Origin: Halobaculum rubrum
Lineage (GTDB): Archaea > Halobacteriota > Halobacteria > Halobacteriales > Haloferacaceae
NCBI RefSeq assembly: GCF_019880225.1
Contig: NZ_CP082284.1
Span: forward strand, 1,674,001 to 1,738,000
DNA: 64,000 nt
Direction: 5' to 3'
Each line of letters begins with the position of its first letter. The first letter of the stretch is position 1. Under the pieces are notes generated by a model. It did not search any database. It worked only from the letters and a program-made list of their open reading frames with translations, and was not told the DNA's origin. Of the stretch, positions 1 to 8,223 are shown in pieces. The position numbers and the translations under genes are program-made.

Positions 1-262
1 TCACGGCCACACGAAGCCCCGACAGCGGTCCGTCCGCGCCGCGCTCGTGCCCGCCGTGGTCCTCCACCCGGTAGCGGAAGGCGTTGTATTCGTCGTCGCC
101 CGGTACGTACTCGCGGGGATCGCGTTCGTCCGTCGACGGCTCGAACGCGGCCGCCATCGCGGCGGCGTCGGTCGCGTCGGCGGCGTACCGTTCGACATCG
201 CTCGGATCGAGCGCGACGCCGAGTCGGTCGGCTGCGGTTTCGACGTGGTGTTCGTCAGCCAT
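1..262 (-). CDS. Amidase-family protein, N-terminal part (runs off window)
   Basis: Reading leftward from the ATG at 262, an open frame of 87 codons continues to the window edge. It begins MADEHHVETAADRLGV and ends in PLSGLRVAV, which matches the start of the amidase-signature domain (usually G-P-L-x-G-x-x-V-A-V-K-D). The catalytic Lys-Ser-Ser triad lies beyond the edge and cannot be checked. It is divergent from hyuA with about 100 bases between the starts, so a shared role in amide or hydantoin breakdown is possible. GatA-like and general amidases cannot be told apart from this piece. Confidence 0.7.
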   Translation of the reverse strand, partial: MADEHHVETAADRLGVALDPSDVERYAADATDAAAMAAAFEPSTDERDPREYVPGDDEYNAFRYRVEDHGGHERGADGPLSGLRVAV

Positions 263-363
263 GCGGTGTGTGGACATGCGGGTCATCAGATATGACTGTT
301 CCCTCGACGGCGGGCGATGTCCGCGAGGCGAACGCATACAACCCAGCCCCCATACCCACGGGT

Positions 364-2427
364 ATGACCGACGACAACGCGCCGGCGGGCACGCGCGTCG
401 GCGTCGACGTGGGCGGCACGTTCACGGACCTCGTGACGGTCCGCGACGGCCGGATCCGCGTCGACAAGACGCCGTCGACCCCCGACGCACCCGACGAGGG
501 CGTCGTGACGGGCCTGCGCGGGCTCGACGCGCCCCTCGCCGAGGTCGACTTCCTCGGCCACGGAACGACCGTCGCGACCAACGCCGTGCTGGAGGGCGAG
601 TGGGCCGACACTGCGCTCCTCACGACCGAGGGGTTCCGCGACGCCGTCGAGATCGGCCGTCAGACCCGTCCCGACATCTACGATTTCGAGGCGACCAAGC
701 CCGATCCGGTGGTCCTCCGCGACCGCCGGTTCGAGGTCCCCGAACGGGTGGACGAGCGCGGCGAGGTGCTCCGTGAACTGGATGAGGACGCGGTTCGGGA
801 CCTCGCCGCCGACCTCCGCGAGTCCGGGATCGACAGCGTCGCCGTCTCGCTTTTGTTCTCCTTCGAGCATCCCGCCCACGAGCGTCGTGTCCGGGAGATC
901 CTCCGCGAGGAGGGCGTCGACGCCACCGTCTCCCTCTCGTCGGACGTGCTCCCGGAGATCCGCGAGTACGAGCGCACCCTGACGACCGCGATGAACGCCG
1001 CGCTCAAGCCCGTGATGGACGCGTATCTCGGCGCGCTCGCCGACGCCGTCGGCGACCTCGGGATCGACGCCCCCCTGCGCGTGATGGGGTCGAACGGCGG
1101 GCTGATGGCCGCCGAGGCGTCCCGCGAGCGTCCCGTCAACACCCTGCTGTCGGGGCCGGCGGCGGGCGTCCGCGGCGCAACCCACGTCGCCGGCCGGCGC
1201 GGCGTCGACGACCTGATCACGATGGACATGGGCGGCACCTCCTGTGACGTGAGCCTCGTGCGCGACGGCGACCCGCTCGTGACGACCGACACCGAGGTGG
1301 GCGAGTACCCCGTCTCGGTCCCGACCGTCGACATCCACACCGTCGGCGCCGGCGGCGGCTCCGTCGGCTACATCGACACGGGCGGCGCCCTCCGCGTCGG
1401 CCCGCGGTCGGCGGGCGCCCAGCCCGGCCCGGTCTGCTACAACCGCGGGGGGACCGAGCCGACCGTCACCGACGCCCACCTCGTGCTCGGCCGGATCGAC
1501 CCATCGGGCTTTCTCCCGGACGCGGTCTCTCGCGACGACGACCGCGTCCGCGACGCCTTCGCCCGGCTGGCGGAGACCGTCGCCGGCGACCCCGACGCGA
1601 CCGAGGCCGCCGCCCGCGGCCTGCTCGACGTGGCGAACGCGAACATGCGCCGCGCGCTCCGCGTCGTCAGCGTCGAGCGCGGCTACGACCCCCGCGAGTT
1701 CGCCCTCGTCGCGTTCGGCGGGGCCGGCCCCCTCCACGCGACCGCGCTGGCCGACGCCCTCGACGTTCCCGAGGTGATCGTCCCGCGGGCCGCCGGCGTC
1801 CTCTCCGCGCTTGGGCTGCTCATCAGCGACGTGGTGTACGACTACTCCACCTCGATGGTGCGCCGCTGGGACGACGTCGACCCGGCAACCCTCCGCGACG
1901 CCTACGAGTCGTTCGAGGCCGAGGGACGGACGGAACTCCGGGAGGCCGGCCGCGCGGACGACGCGATGGCCTTCGAGCGCACGCTCGACCTGCGGTACGC
2001 CGGGCAGTCGTTCGACCTTTCGGTGCCGGTCGAGGGCGACCTCGACGGCGACGAACTCGCGGCCGTCGAGGAGCGATTCCACGCGGCCCACGAGCGCCGG
2101 TACGGGCACGCCTCCCCCGAGGAACCGGTGGAACTCGTGACCGTTAGACTCCGGGCGAGGGGTCTCGTCGAGCCGCCGGAGTTGGCCGTCGAGGAGCGAA
2201 CCGGCGACCCCGCGGACGCCGTGCGGGAGACCCGGCGCGTGGGCTTTGCGGACGGCGACCGCGACACGCCGGTGTACGACCGGTCGCTGCTCCCGACGGA
2301 CGCAGCGTTCGACGGACCCGCGGTGGTCGAGGGAACGGAGAGCACCGTCGTCGTTCACCCGGGCCAGCGCGCCCGCGTCGACGGCGATGCCAATTTGGTC
2401 GTCGAGACCGGGGGTGACGGGGAATGA
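364..2427 (+). CDS. hyuA: Hydantoinase/oxoprolinase subunit A (HyuA family)
   Basis: A 687-residue protein of normal length for HyuA / N-methylhydantoinase A / acetone carboxylase beta. An actin-like ATPase start (GVDVGGTFTD, near residue 11) is followed by the conserved GSNGGL and MDMGGTSCDV motifs. The family hydrolyses cyclic amides (hydantoins, 5-oxoproline) with ATP in the cytoplasm, as a complex with HyuB. I chose the ATG at 364 over the in-frame ATG at 268 because the domain starts directly after it and an A/T-rich box (gcatacaa, 334-341) sits about 26 bases upstream. The stop overlaps the hyuB start (ATGA), so the two are probably translated together. Substrate is not predictable. Confidence 0.88.
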   Translation: MTDDNAPAGTRVGVDVGGTFTDLVTVRDGRIRVDKTPSTPDAPDEGVVTGLRGLDAPLAEVDFLGHGTTVATNAVLEGEWADTALLTTEGFRDAVEIGRQTRPDIYDFEATKPDPVVLRDRRFEVPERVDERGEVLRELDEDAVRDLAADLRESGIDSVAVSLLFSFEHPAHERRVREILREEGVDATVSLSSDVLPEIREYERTLTTAMNAALKPVMDAYLGALADAVGDLGIDAPLRVMGSNGGLMAAEASRERPVNTLLSGPAAGVRGATHVAGRRGVDDLITMDMGGTSCDVSLVRDGDPLVTTDTEVGEYPVSVPTVDIHTVGAGGGSVGYIDTGGALRVGPRSAGAQPGPVCYNRGGTEPTVTDAHLVLGRIDPSGFLPDAVSRDDDRVRDAFARLAETVAGDPDATEAAARGLLDVANANMRRALRVVSVERGYDPREFALVAFGGAGPLHATALADALDVPEVIVPRAAGVLSALGLLISDVVYDYSTSMVRRWDDVDPATLRDAYESFEAEGRTELREAGRADDAMAFERTLDLRYAGQSFDLSVPVEGDLDGDELAAVEERFHAAHERRYGHASPEEPVELVTVRLRARGLVEPPELAVEERTGDPADAVRETRRVGFADGDRDTPVYDRSLLPTDAAFDGPAVVEGTESTVVVHPGQRARVDGDANLVVETGGDGE

Positions 2428-4187
2428 GCGCCGGCGACTCCGCGTCCGCGGTCGATTCGGTCACCCTCGAAGTGATCCGCAACGGCTGCGAGGCGGTCGC
2501 CGAGGAGATGAACGCGACGCTCGTGCGGACGGGCTACTCCCCGAACATCAAGGAGCGGCGGGACTGCTCGACGGCGCTGTTCGACGCCGCCGGCGAGATG
2601 ATCGCGCAGGCGGAGACGATGCCGGTCCACCTCGGCGCGATGCCGTACTCCGTCGCCGCGGCGGTCGAGGCGTTCCCCCCGGACTCGCTGGATCCCGGCG
2701 ACTCGGTCCTCCTGAACGACCCGTTCCGGGGCGGCGCACACCTCCCGGACCTGACGCTCGTCACCCCGATACACGATGACGCCGGCGACGAGGTGATCGC
2801 CTTCGCCGCGAACCGCGCGCACCACGCCGACATCGGCGGTTCGACCGCCGGGTCGGTCGCGGCCGACTCGACCGAGATCTATCAGGAGGGACTGCGCATC
2901 CCGCCGGTGAAGTTCGAGCGGGGCACCGGCGCGGTCGCCGAGGACGGCACGCCCGAAGGGGAGGTGCGCGAGGACGTGTTGTCGATGATCCTCGCGAACG
3001 TCCGCACGCCCGAGGAGCGCCGCGGCGACCTCCGCGCGCAGGTCGCGGCGAACGCCACCGGCCGGCGACGCTTCCGCGACCTCGCGGCGGAGCACGGAGA
3101 AACCCTCGCGCCCGCCCTGGAGGCGATCAAAGACTACTCGGAGCGACGAATGCGCGCCGAACTCGCGGACCTGCCCGACGGCACCTACGAGTTCGCCGAC
3201 GCGCTCGACGACGACGGCCGCGGCAACGAGGACCTCGCGGTCGAGGTGGCACTGACGGTCGACGGCGACGGGGTGACCGTCGACTTCACGGGCACCGCCG
3301 ACCAGACCGAGGGGCCGATCAACGCCGTGCTCGCGGTGACCGCGTCGGCGACGTACTACGCCGTGCGGTGCGTGACTGACCCGGACATCCCGCCCAACCA
3401 CGGCTGCTATCGCCCGATCGAGGTCGTCGCGCCCGAGGGAACCATCGTGAATCCCCGACCGCCGGCGGCGGTCGTCGGCGGGAACCTGGAGACGAGCCAG
3501 CGCGTCACGGACGCCGTGCTCGGCGCACTCGCGAAGGCGGCCCCCGAGGCCGTCGCCGCCGCGGGACAGGGGACGATGAACAACGTCACGCTCGGCGGCA
3601 CCGACCCGCGGGGCGACGGCGACTCGCCGTACGCGTTCTACGAGACGCAGGGCGGCGGCTTCGGCGGCCGCGCGAGCGGCGACGGCATGGACGGCGTCCA
3701 CGTCCACATGAGCAACACGCTGAACACGCCCGCGGAGGTCCTCGAGACCGCCTACCCGCTCCGGATCGAACGGTACGAACTCCGCCCGGACTCCGGGGGC
3801 GCGGGAGAGCACCGCGGCGGGCTGGGTCTCCGGCGGGACATCCGCGTGCGCGGGCACACGGCGCGGCTCAGCCTGCTGGCCGAGCGCCACGAGTCGCGGC
3901 CGTACGGGCTCGCGGGCGGCGGCGAGGGAGCCAACGGCGCGGCGTACCTCGTCGATGACGCCGGCGACGAACTGGAGAAACTGCCCGCCAAGCACACCCG
4001 CGACCTCCCGGACGGCTCGGTCGTCAGCGTCCGTACCCCCGGCGGCGGCGGCTACGGTGACCCGGCCGACCGCTCCGACGAGGCCGTCGAGCGGGACCTG
4101 CGACTCGGGAAGCTGACGCCCGGTGCGGCGCGCGAGGAGTACGGCTACGAGGCTGCCCCCGACGCGACTGACGGCGACGGCGACTGA
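2424..4187 (+). CDS. hyuB: Hydantoinase/oxoprolinase subunit B (HyuB family)
   Basis: A 587-residue HyuB-type protein, partner of HyuA in ATP-dependent opening of hydantoin or 5-oxoproline rings. Typical family features are the N-terminal E-V-I-R-N-G segment, ERRDCSTALFD, LNDPFRGGAHLPDL, and the C-terminal glycine-rich TPGGGGYGDP close to the end. It overlaps hyuA by four bases (ATGA) and is followed by a perfect 17-base hairpin that probably ends the transcript. The full-length family domain is present and no frameshift is seen. Confidence 0.88.
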   Translation: MSAGDSASAVDSVTLEVIRNGCEAVAEEMNATLVRTGYSPNIKERRDCSTALFDAAGEMIAQAETMPVHLGAMPYSVAAAVEAFPPDSLDPGDSVLLNDPFRGGAHLPDLTLVTPIHDDAGDEVIAFAANRAHHADIGGSTAGSVAADSTEIYQEGLRIPPVKFERGTGAVAEDGTPEGEVREDVLSMILANVRTPEERRGDLRAQVAANATGRRRFRDLAAEHGETLAPALEAIKDYSERRMRAELADLPDGTYEFADALDDDGRGNEDLAVEVALTVDGDGVTVDFTGTADQTEGPINAVLAVTASATYYAVRCVTDPDIPPNHGCYRPIEVVAPEGTIVNPRPPAAVVGGNLETSQRVTDAVLGALAKAAPEAVAAAGQGTMNNVTLGGTDPRGDGDSPYAFYETQGGGFGGRASGDGMDGVHVHMSNTLNTPAEVLETAYPLRIERYELRPDSGGAGEHRGGLGLRRDIRVRGHTARLSLLAERHESRPYGLAGGGEGANGAAYLVDDAGDELEKLPAKHTRDLPDGSVVSVRTPGGGGYGDPADRSDEAVERDLRLGKLTPGAAREEYGYEAAPDATDGDGD

Positions 4188-4248
4188 CCCCCTGCGACTC
4201 CGGCGAGAGGCAGGCCGGAGGGTCTGTCGGGGTCACTGCCGTCGAGTA

Positions 4249-4265
4249 CCTCCCGTGACGGGAGG
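4249..4265. terminator. Hairpin between convergent hyuB and DHH genes
   Basis: A perfect inverted repeat CCTCCCG-tga-CGGGAGG lies between the stop of hyuB and the stop of the leftward DHH gene. Placed between converging genes, it could act as a bidirectional terminator or RNA 3' stabiliser. No T-run follows directly, so archaeal termination here is inferred. Confidence 0.45.
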
Positions 4266-4279
4266 AACGGCCGCTCGTG

Positions 4280-5299
4280 TCATTCGTCCGTCTCGTCGGA
4301 CAGATTGAGTTCCGCGAACAGCCGTGCGGTAACGATCTGTTCGACCATCTCGAGCAACTGTGCGTCGTCGGACGTGTAGTCGGCAAAGATACCGAGCGGA
4401 ACCTCGCCGCCCGCGACGTCGTGGTGACCGCCGCCGCTCCCGACGTCGTCGAACGCCCCGTTCAGTATCTCGCCGACGTTCACTCGCGCGTCCGGAGACC
4501 GAGCGCTGAAGTGGATCGCGTCGTCGACGAGTCCGAACACGATGGCGGTCTGAACGCCCTCCAATCGCACGAGATAGTCGACCGCCTGGGGGAGCGCATC
4601 CCGTTCGGTCGTCCGCCCGACATGAGAGATGAGCACCGCCGCGTTCGTCCGTCGATTGTCGATGGCGGTCGAGATCGCGTCGAGGGTCCCTCCGGAAACA
4701 GACGGCGTCGATAGCGTCCGGAGCAGTTCCTGATCCGCGTACTCGTGCAGGTACCCTGCCGCATCGTACTCGTCGTGGGTCGCTCCGCGGAGGAAGTCGA
4801 GGGTATCCGAACGGATGGCGAACAGCAGTGCTGTCGCGAGATCCGTATCCATCTCTATCTCGAGGGCGCGCACGTACTCCGTCAGGATCGTCGCAGCCGC
4901 CCCCAGTTCCTCACGGTGATCGACGAACCGAGCGTCGACGTCCTCGGCAGGATGATGGTCGATCACGATATCAACGGCCGTGTCCGGGGGAACCGTGTTG
5001 TTCTCGCCCGGGAGCGAATGATCGACGAACGCGAGCAGCGAGTCCGGTTGGCGGTTCTGGACGGTCGCGGATTCGAACGGGTGGAGGTCGAGATCGAGGA
5101 GATTGACGAACGCCCGGTTCTGTTGGTGTGAGATGTCGCCGCTGTAGAGGATCCGCCGCTCGTCGATGCCAGCCGCGGCCGCGATCCGGCCCAACGCGAG
5201 CGCGCTCGCGAGACAGTCCGGATCGGGGTTGTTGTGACAGACGATGTTGATATCGCTGCTCTCCTCGAGAAGTTCATACAGTCGTTGTGGCTGGTTCAT
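4280..5299 (-). CDS. DHH-family phosphoesterase (RecJ/NrnA-like)
   Basis: A 339-residue protein with a DHH domain followed by DHHA1. Visible are motif I (HNNPDPDCLASALALG, near residue 20), the DHH motif (VIDHHPAED, near residue 112) and the DHHA1 signature GGGHHDVAGG near residue 305. These bind two metal ions, usually Mn2+, and hydrolyse phosphodiesters such as nanoRNA, cyclic dinucleotides or single-stranded DNA ends. The frame is open much further upstream, but MNQPQRLYEL at 5299 is the first start next to conserved sequence; the upstream extension is arginine-rich shadow. A conserved RNase-like or nucleotidase role is likely; the substrate is open. Confidence 0.85.
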   Translation of the reverse strand: MNQPQRLYELLEESSDINIVCHNNPDPDCLASALALGRIAAAAGIDERRILYSGDISHQQNRAFVNLLDLDLHPFESATVQNRQPDSLLAFVDHSLPGENNTVPPDTAVDIVIDHHPAEDVDARFVDHREELGAAATILTEYVRALEIEMDTDLATALLFAIRSDTLDFLRGATHDEYDAAGYLHEYADQELLRTLSTPSVSGGTLDAISTAIDNRRTNAAVLISHVGRTTERDALPQAVDYLVRLEGVQTAIVFGLVDDAIHFSARSPDARVNVGEILNGAFDDVGSGGGHHDVAGGEVPLGIFADYTSDDAQLLEMVEQIVTARLFAELNLSDETDE

Positions 5300-5560
5300 T
5301 CTCACATGTACGACCTCCAGACGGTTACAACACGGGTATCTCGGGCCAGGCGTTCGTCTGTCGGCTACACGAGAGGCTTTTCGGCGGTCTGCAGGACACG
5401 GGCTGTGGATGCGGCTCGCGGGTCCGAAGATCCAGCACGGAGTGACCGGGGTTCTGACAGTCGATTCGCTCACCGGCCGACCACACGGGCCGCACCGACA
5501 CGGCCGAACCGGACTACCGCGGCACGAAGGGTTTAGCCGGCGCCCCCACACGACACGGAC

Positions 5561-6139
5561 ATGCTCGAGGCAGGCGACGACGCTCCCGAGGTAACCGCAC
5601 CGATGGCGACGCCGGAGGCCGCACGGGAGACCGACCGCGGCTCGTACACCGGCGACGACGTGAGCGAGTTCTCGTTGACCGAGGCCCTGGAGGACGGCCC
5701 GGTCGTCCTCGCGTTCTACCCCGGCGTCTACTCGCGCACCTGCACGCGGGAGCTGTGTGAACTGCGGGACTGGAAGGCGGACCTCGCGGCGGTGGACGCG
5801 CCGCTGTACGGCGTCAGCGTCGACTCGCCGTGGTCGCTGCTGGCGTTCATCGACGAGTACGACCTCCAGTACCCGCTCGTGTCGGGGTTCAACAACGACG
5901 TGATCGCGGACTTCGGGGTTCGCCGCGGGGGGCGAAGCGCCCCGGACGACGCGAGCGGGGAGGGACCCGACCCGCGAGAACGCGAGGACTCGATCATGCG
6001 GGGTATCGCGAACCGCGCGGTGTTCGTCGTCGCGCCCGACGGCACCGTGGCGTACACCTGGACGGCGACGGAGCCGCTGACGTTCCCCGACACCGACGAG
6101 GTGGAGGCGGCGGTGGCTGAGGCCGCCGCGGTGGAGTAG
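5561..6139 (+). CDS. Peroxiredoxin (AhpC/TSA, BCP/AhpE-like)
   Basis: A 192-residue thioredoxin-fold peroxidase. The active-site stretch FYPGVYSRTCTRELC places the peroxidatic cysteine at C61 inside the classic T-x-x-C motif, with another cysteine at C66. The protein would reduce hydrogen peroxide or organic peroxides in the cytoplasm. A short acidic insertion (about residues 128-145, ASGEGPDPRERED) is unusual but common in haloarchaeal proteins. It stands alone between the divergent DHH gene and a small membrane gene. Confidence 0.85.
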   Translation: MLEAGDDAPEVTAPMATPEAARETDRGSYTGDDVSEFSLTEALEDGPVVLAFYPGVYSRTCTRELCELRDWKADLAAVDAPLYGVSVDSPWSLLAFIDEYDLQYPLVSGFNNDVIADFGVRRGGRSAPDDASGEGPDPREREDSIMRGIANRAVFVVAPDGTVAYTWTATEPLTFPDTDEVEAAVAEAAAVE

Positions 6140-6209
6140 GACCCCGCTTCCACGGACACGCGGGATTCGGCCGGAACGTTTGTACGACGGGCCGCCGTCG
6201 CGCGTGACG

Positions 6210-6671
6210 ATGCCCTCCACCACGCACGCCTCCGGAAGCCTCGCCAGACAGACCGGGTTCGCGCTCGCGGCCGCCCTCGTCGCCGCGGTCGTCGCCACCG
6301 CGCCGGGACTGGTCCCGACGGTCGTCGGGATCACGGCGGACACCGTCTGGCTCGTTTCGGCGGCGGGAGCCGTCTCGACGCTCGTCGCGGTCGTGATCGC
6401 CGGCGTGGCCGGCGCGGCCGCGGGGATGCCCGAGGCGTCGGAGGCGGCGCTCGCGCGCACCACGGCGGTCTTCGCCGTCGTCTCCGTCGTGGCATTCTCG
6501 GCTGCGACCGTGCTGTTCGGCCTGTTCGTCCCGGGCGGAAGCGTCGGTCCGCCGCTGGTCGCGGTTGCGGGCGTCGCCGAGCGGACGGTCCCGTTCGTCG
6601 CCGGCGGCGTCGCGGGCGCCGCGCTCTCGCTCGCCCGTGGCGCAAGCTACTCGGCGACCGACCCGAACTGA
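6210..6671 (+). CDS. Small four-helix membrane protein, unknown function
   Basis: A 153-residue protein made almost entirely of four hydrophobic segments rich in Ala and Val (about residues 15-37, 43-66, 80-104 and 115-140). I do not recognise a family. The ATG at 6210 is preferred over the one at 6180 because it directly precedes the first polar N-tail. It ends 5 bases before yqeC, so the two are probably co-transcribed. That places it in the molybdenum/tungsten cofactor neighbourhood, with no direct evidence of function. Confidence 0.65.
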   Translation: MPSTTHASGSLARQTGFALAAALVAAVVATAPGLVPTVVGITADTVWLVSAAGAVSTLVAVVIAGVAGAAAGMPEASEAALARTTAVFAVVSVVAFSAATVLFGLFVPGGSVGPPLVAVAGVAERTVPFVAGGVAGAALSLARGASYSATDPN

Positions 6672-6676
6672 CGGAC

Positions 6677-7420
6677 ATGACCATCGAACCGGAGGAGGCC
6701 CTCCCGACCGAGGGGCTCGTCTGCGTCGTCGGCGCCGGCGGCAAGAAGACGACCCTGTACACGCTGGCGAACAGCCTCGACCGCGCGGTCGTCACCGCGA
6801 CGGTCCGCATCCCGATATTCGACGACCACGTCGCGCGAGTCGGCGTCACGGGGGACCCGGTCGACGCGCCGGCGGAGGCGAAGGCGGGCGACTTCCCGCT
6901 CGGCCTCGTCCCCGAGCGCGAGCGCGACGACCGCTATCTCGGCTACGATACCGCCGTCGTCGACGACCTCGCGGCCGCCCACGACGGGCCGGTGCTCGTG
7001 AAGGCCGACGGCGCGCGCATGCGCGAACTCAAGGCCCCCAGCGACCGCGAACCGCAGATCCCCGCGAGCGCCGACGCCGTGGTCCCGATCGCCTCCGCGC
7101 ACGTCGTCGGCGAGCCGCTGACCGACGAGCACGTTCACCGCCCCGAGCGAGTCGCGGCGGTCGCGGGGATCGACGAGGGCGAGGCGATCACCGCCGGTAC
7201 GGTCGGTCGCGTCCTCGCGTCCCCCGCGGGTGGGCTGAAGGACGTACCTCCCGGAGCCGAGACGGTCGCGCTCGTCAACAAGGTGGACGACGCCGACGAC
7301 GAGGCCGTCGCGCGCGAGGTCGCCCGCGCGGCGTTCGACGCGGACGACGCGGGGCGGCTCGACCGCGTGGTGCTCGCGGCGCTCGGCGAGGGGCGGGTGG
7401 TCGACGTGCTCGACGCGTAG
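6677..7420 (+). CDS. yqeC: YqeC-family protein (selenium/molybdenum cofactor accessory)
   Basis: A 247-residue protein that matches the YqeC family: a P-loop-like VGAGGKKTTLYTLA near residue 17, then VKADGARMRELKAP near residue 108 and EPQIPASADAVVPI. In bacteria YqeC genes travel with selenium-dependent molybdenum hydroxylases and with MocA/MobA-like nucleotidyltransferases; the exact reaction is unproven. Here it meets mobA tail to tail with no spacer, and an AOR-family oxidoreductase follows. No molybdenum hydroxylase of the xanthine dehydrogenase type is seen in the window, so its client may be the AOR homologue or lie elsewhere. Confidence 0.8.
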   Translation: MTIEPEEALPTEGLVCVVGAGGKKTTLYTLANSLDRAVVTATVRIPIFDDHVARVGVTGDPVDAPAEAKAGDFPLGLVPERERDDRYLGYDTAVVDDLAAAHDGPVLVKADGARMRELKAPSDREPQIPASADAVVPIASAHVVGEPLTDEHVHRPERVAAVAGIDEGEAITAGTVGRVLASPAGGLKDVPPGAETVALVNKVDDADDEAVAREVARAAFDADDAGRLDRVVLAALGEGRVVDVLDA

Positions 7421-8113
7421 CTATCGCGGGGCCAACGCCTCGGCGGCCGCCTCGAACTCCTCGCGGGTGTTGAGGTTCTCGAAGCTCCGCTCGTCGACGC
7501 CGAGGGCGTCGAGCTCGTCGGCGCCGACCTCCGCGTACTCGAGGTCGAAGAGGGGCGCGACGATCTTGCGGTCGCCCCGCGCCAGCGCGGCGTCGCAGGC
7601 GTCGGCCATCGCCCCGGCGCGGTAGGCCGCGTGGGTCGTCTGGAACCACTCGTCGTCGACCCGGGGGACGACGGCGTCGAGGCCGCCGCCGTCGATCCGG
7701 TCGAACAGCGCGTCGACGAGCGCGGGGTCGACGAACGGCATGTCGCAGGCGACGACGAACGCGGGGGCGTCCGCGCCGGCGGCGTGGTCCACGTCGTCGC
7801 CTCCGCCGCCCGCGCCGTCGTCGGCCGCCCACCCCTCGACCCCCCGGAGCACCGTCCGGATGCCCGCCATCGGCCCCTCGTCGGGGTCGGGGTCCTCGGC
7901 GTAGCGGACGGGGTTCGAGTACCCGACCATCGCGTTCTCGATGTCCGCCCGCTGGTCGGCGCGGCAGTTGACGACCAGGCGGTCGGTCGCGTCGGCGAGT
8001 CGGTCGGCGACGCGGCGGATCATGGGGACACCCGCGAGGTCGGCGACGGCCTTGTCGCGGTCGCCGAAGCGGGTCGAGCGCCCGCCGGCGACGACGGCAG
8101 CGTACCGTGGCAT
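7421..8113 (-). CDS. mobA: Molybdenum cofactor guanylyltransferase-like (MobA)
   Basis: A 230-residue GT-A-fold nucleotidyltransferase. The N-terminal motif VVAGGRSTRFGDRDKA (near residue 7) is the NTP-binding loop. EGPMAGI and CDMPFVDPALVDAL (metal-binding Asp region) follow in the order expected of MobA, which attaches GMP to molybdopterin. The loop has GGRSTRFGDRDK in place of the usual GGxSxRMGxDK. A CTP-using MocA-type enzyme, or a cofactor for the neighbouring AOR homologue, are alternatives. It is antisense to its neighbours and converges directly on yqeC. Confidence 0.82.
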   Translation of the reverse strand: MPRYAAVVAGGRSTRFGDRDKAVADLAGVPMIRRVADRLADATDRLVVNCRADQRADIENAMVGYSNPVRYAEDPDPDEGPMAGIRTVLRGVEGWAADDGAGGGGDDVDHAAGADAPAFVVACDMPFVDPALVDALFDRIDGGGLDAVVPRVDDEWFQTTHAAYRAGAMADACDAALARGDRKIVAPLFDLEYAEVGADELDALGVDERSFENLNTREEFEAAAEALAPR

Positions 8114-8223
8114 ACCCGAAGACGGGTCACGGCGAGTGAAAACGCCTGCGGGCGTGACAGCCAAGCCAGCGCGGCTCGCCCCCTGGCAAACCCTTATCGG
8201 CGTCGACTGTTTCCACGGTGACG

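Noticed and set aside
286-2358. Long antisense frame across hyuA
   Set aside because: No recognisable domain; the plus frame holds the HyuA motifs. The same reasoning removes the large antisense frames at 2355-3995, 8194-10632 and 54969-56510.
4280-6463. A 727-codon version of the DHH gene extending under the peroxiredoxin
   Set aside because: The DHH domain starts at 5299. The upstream part is Arg/Pro-rich and antisense to a clear peroxiredoxin.
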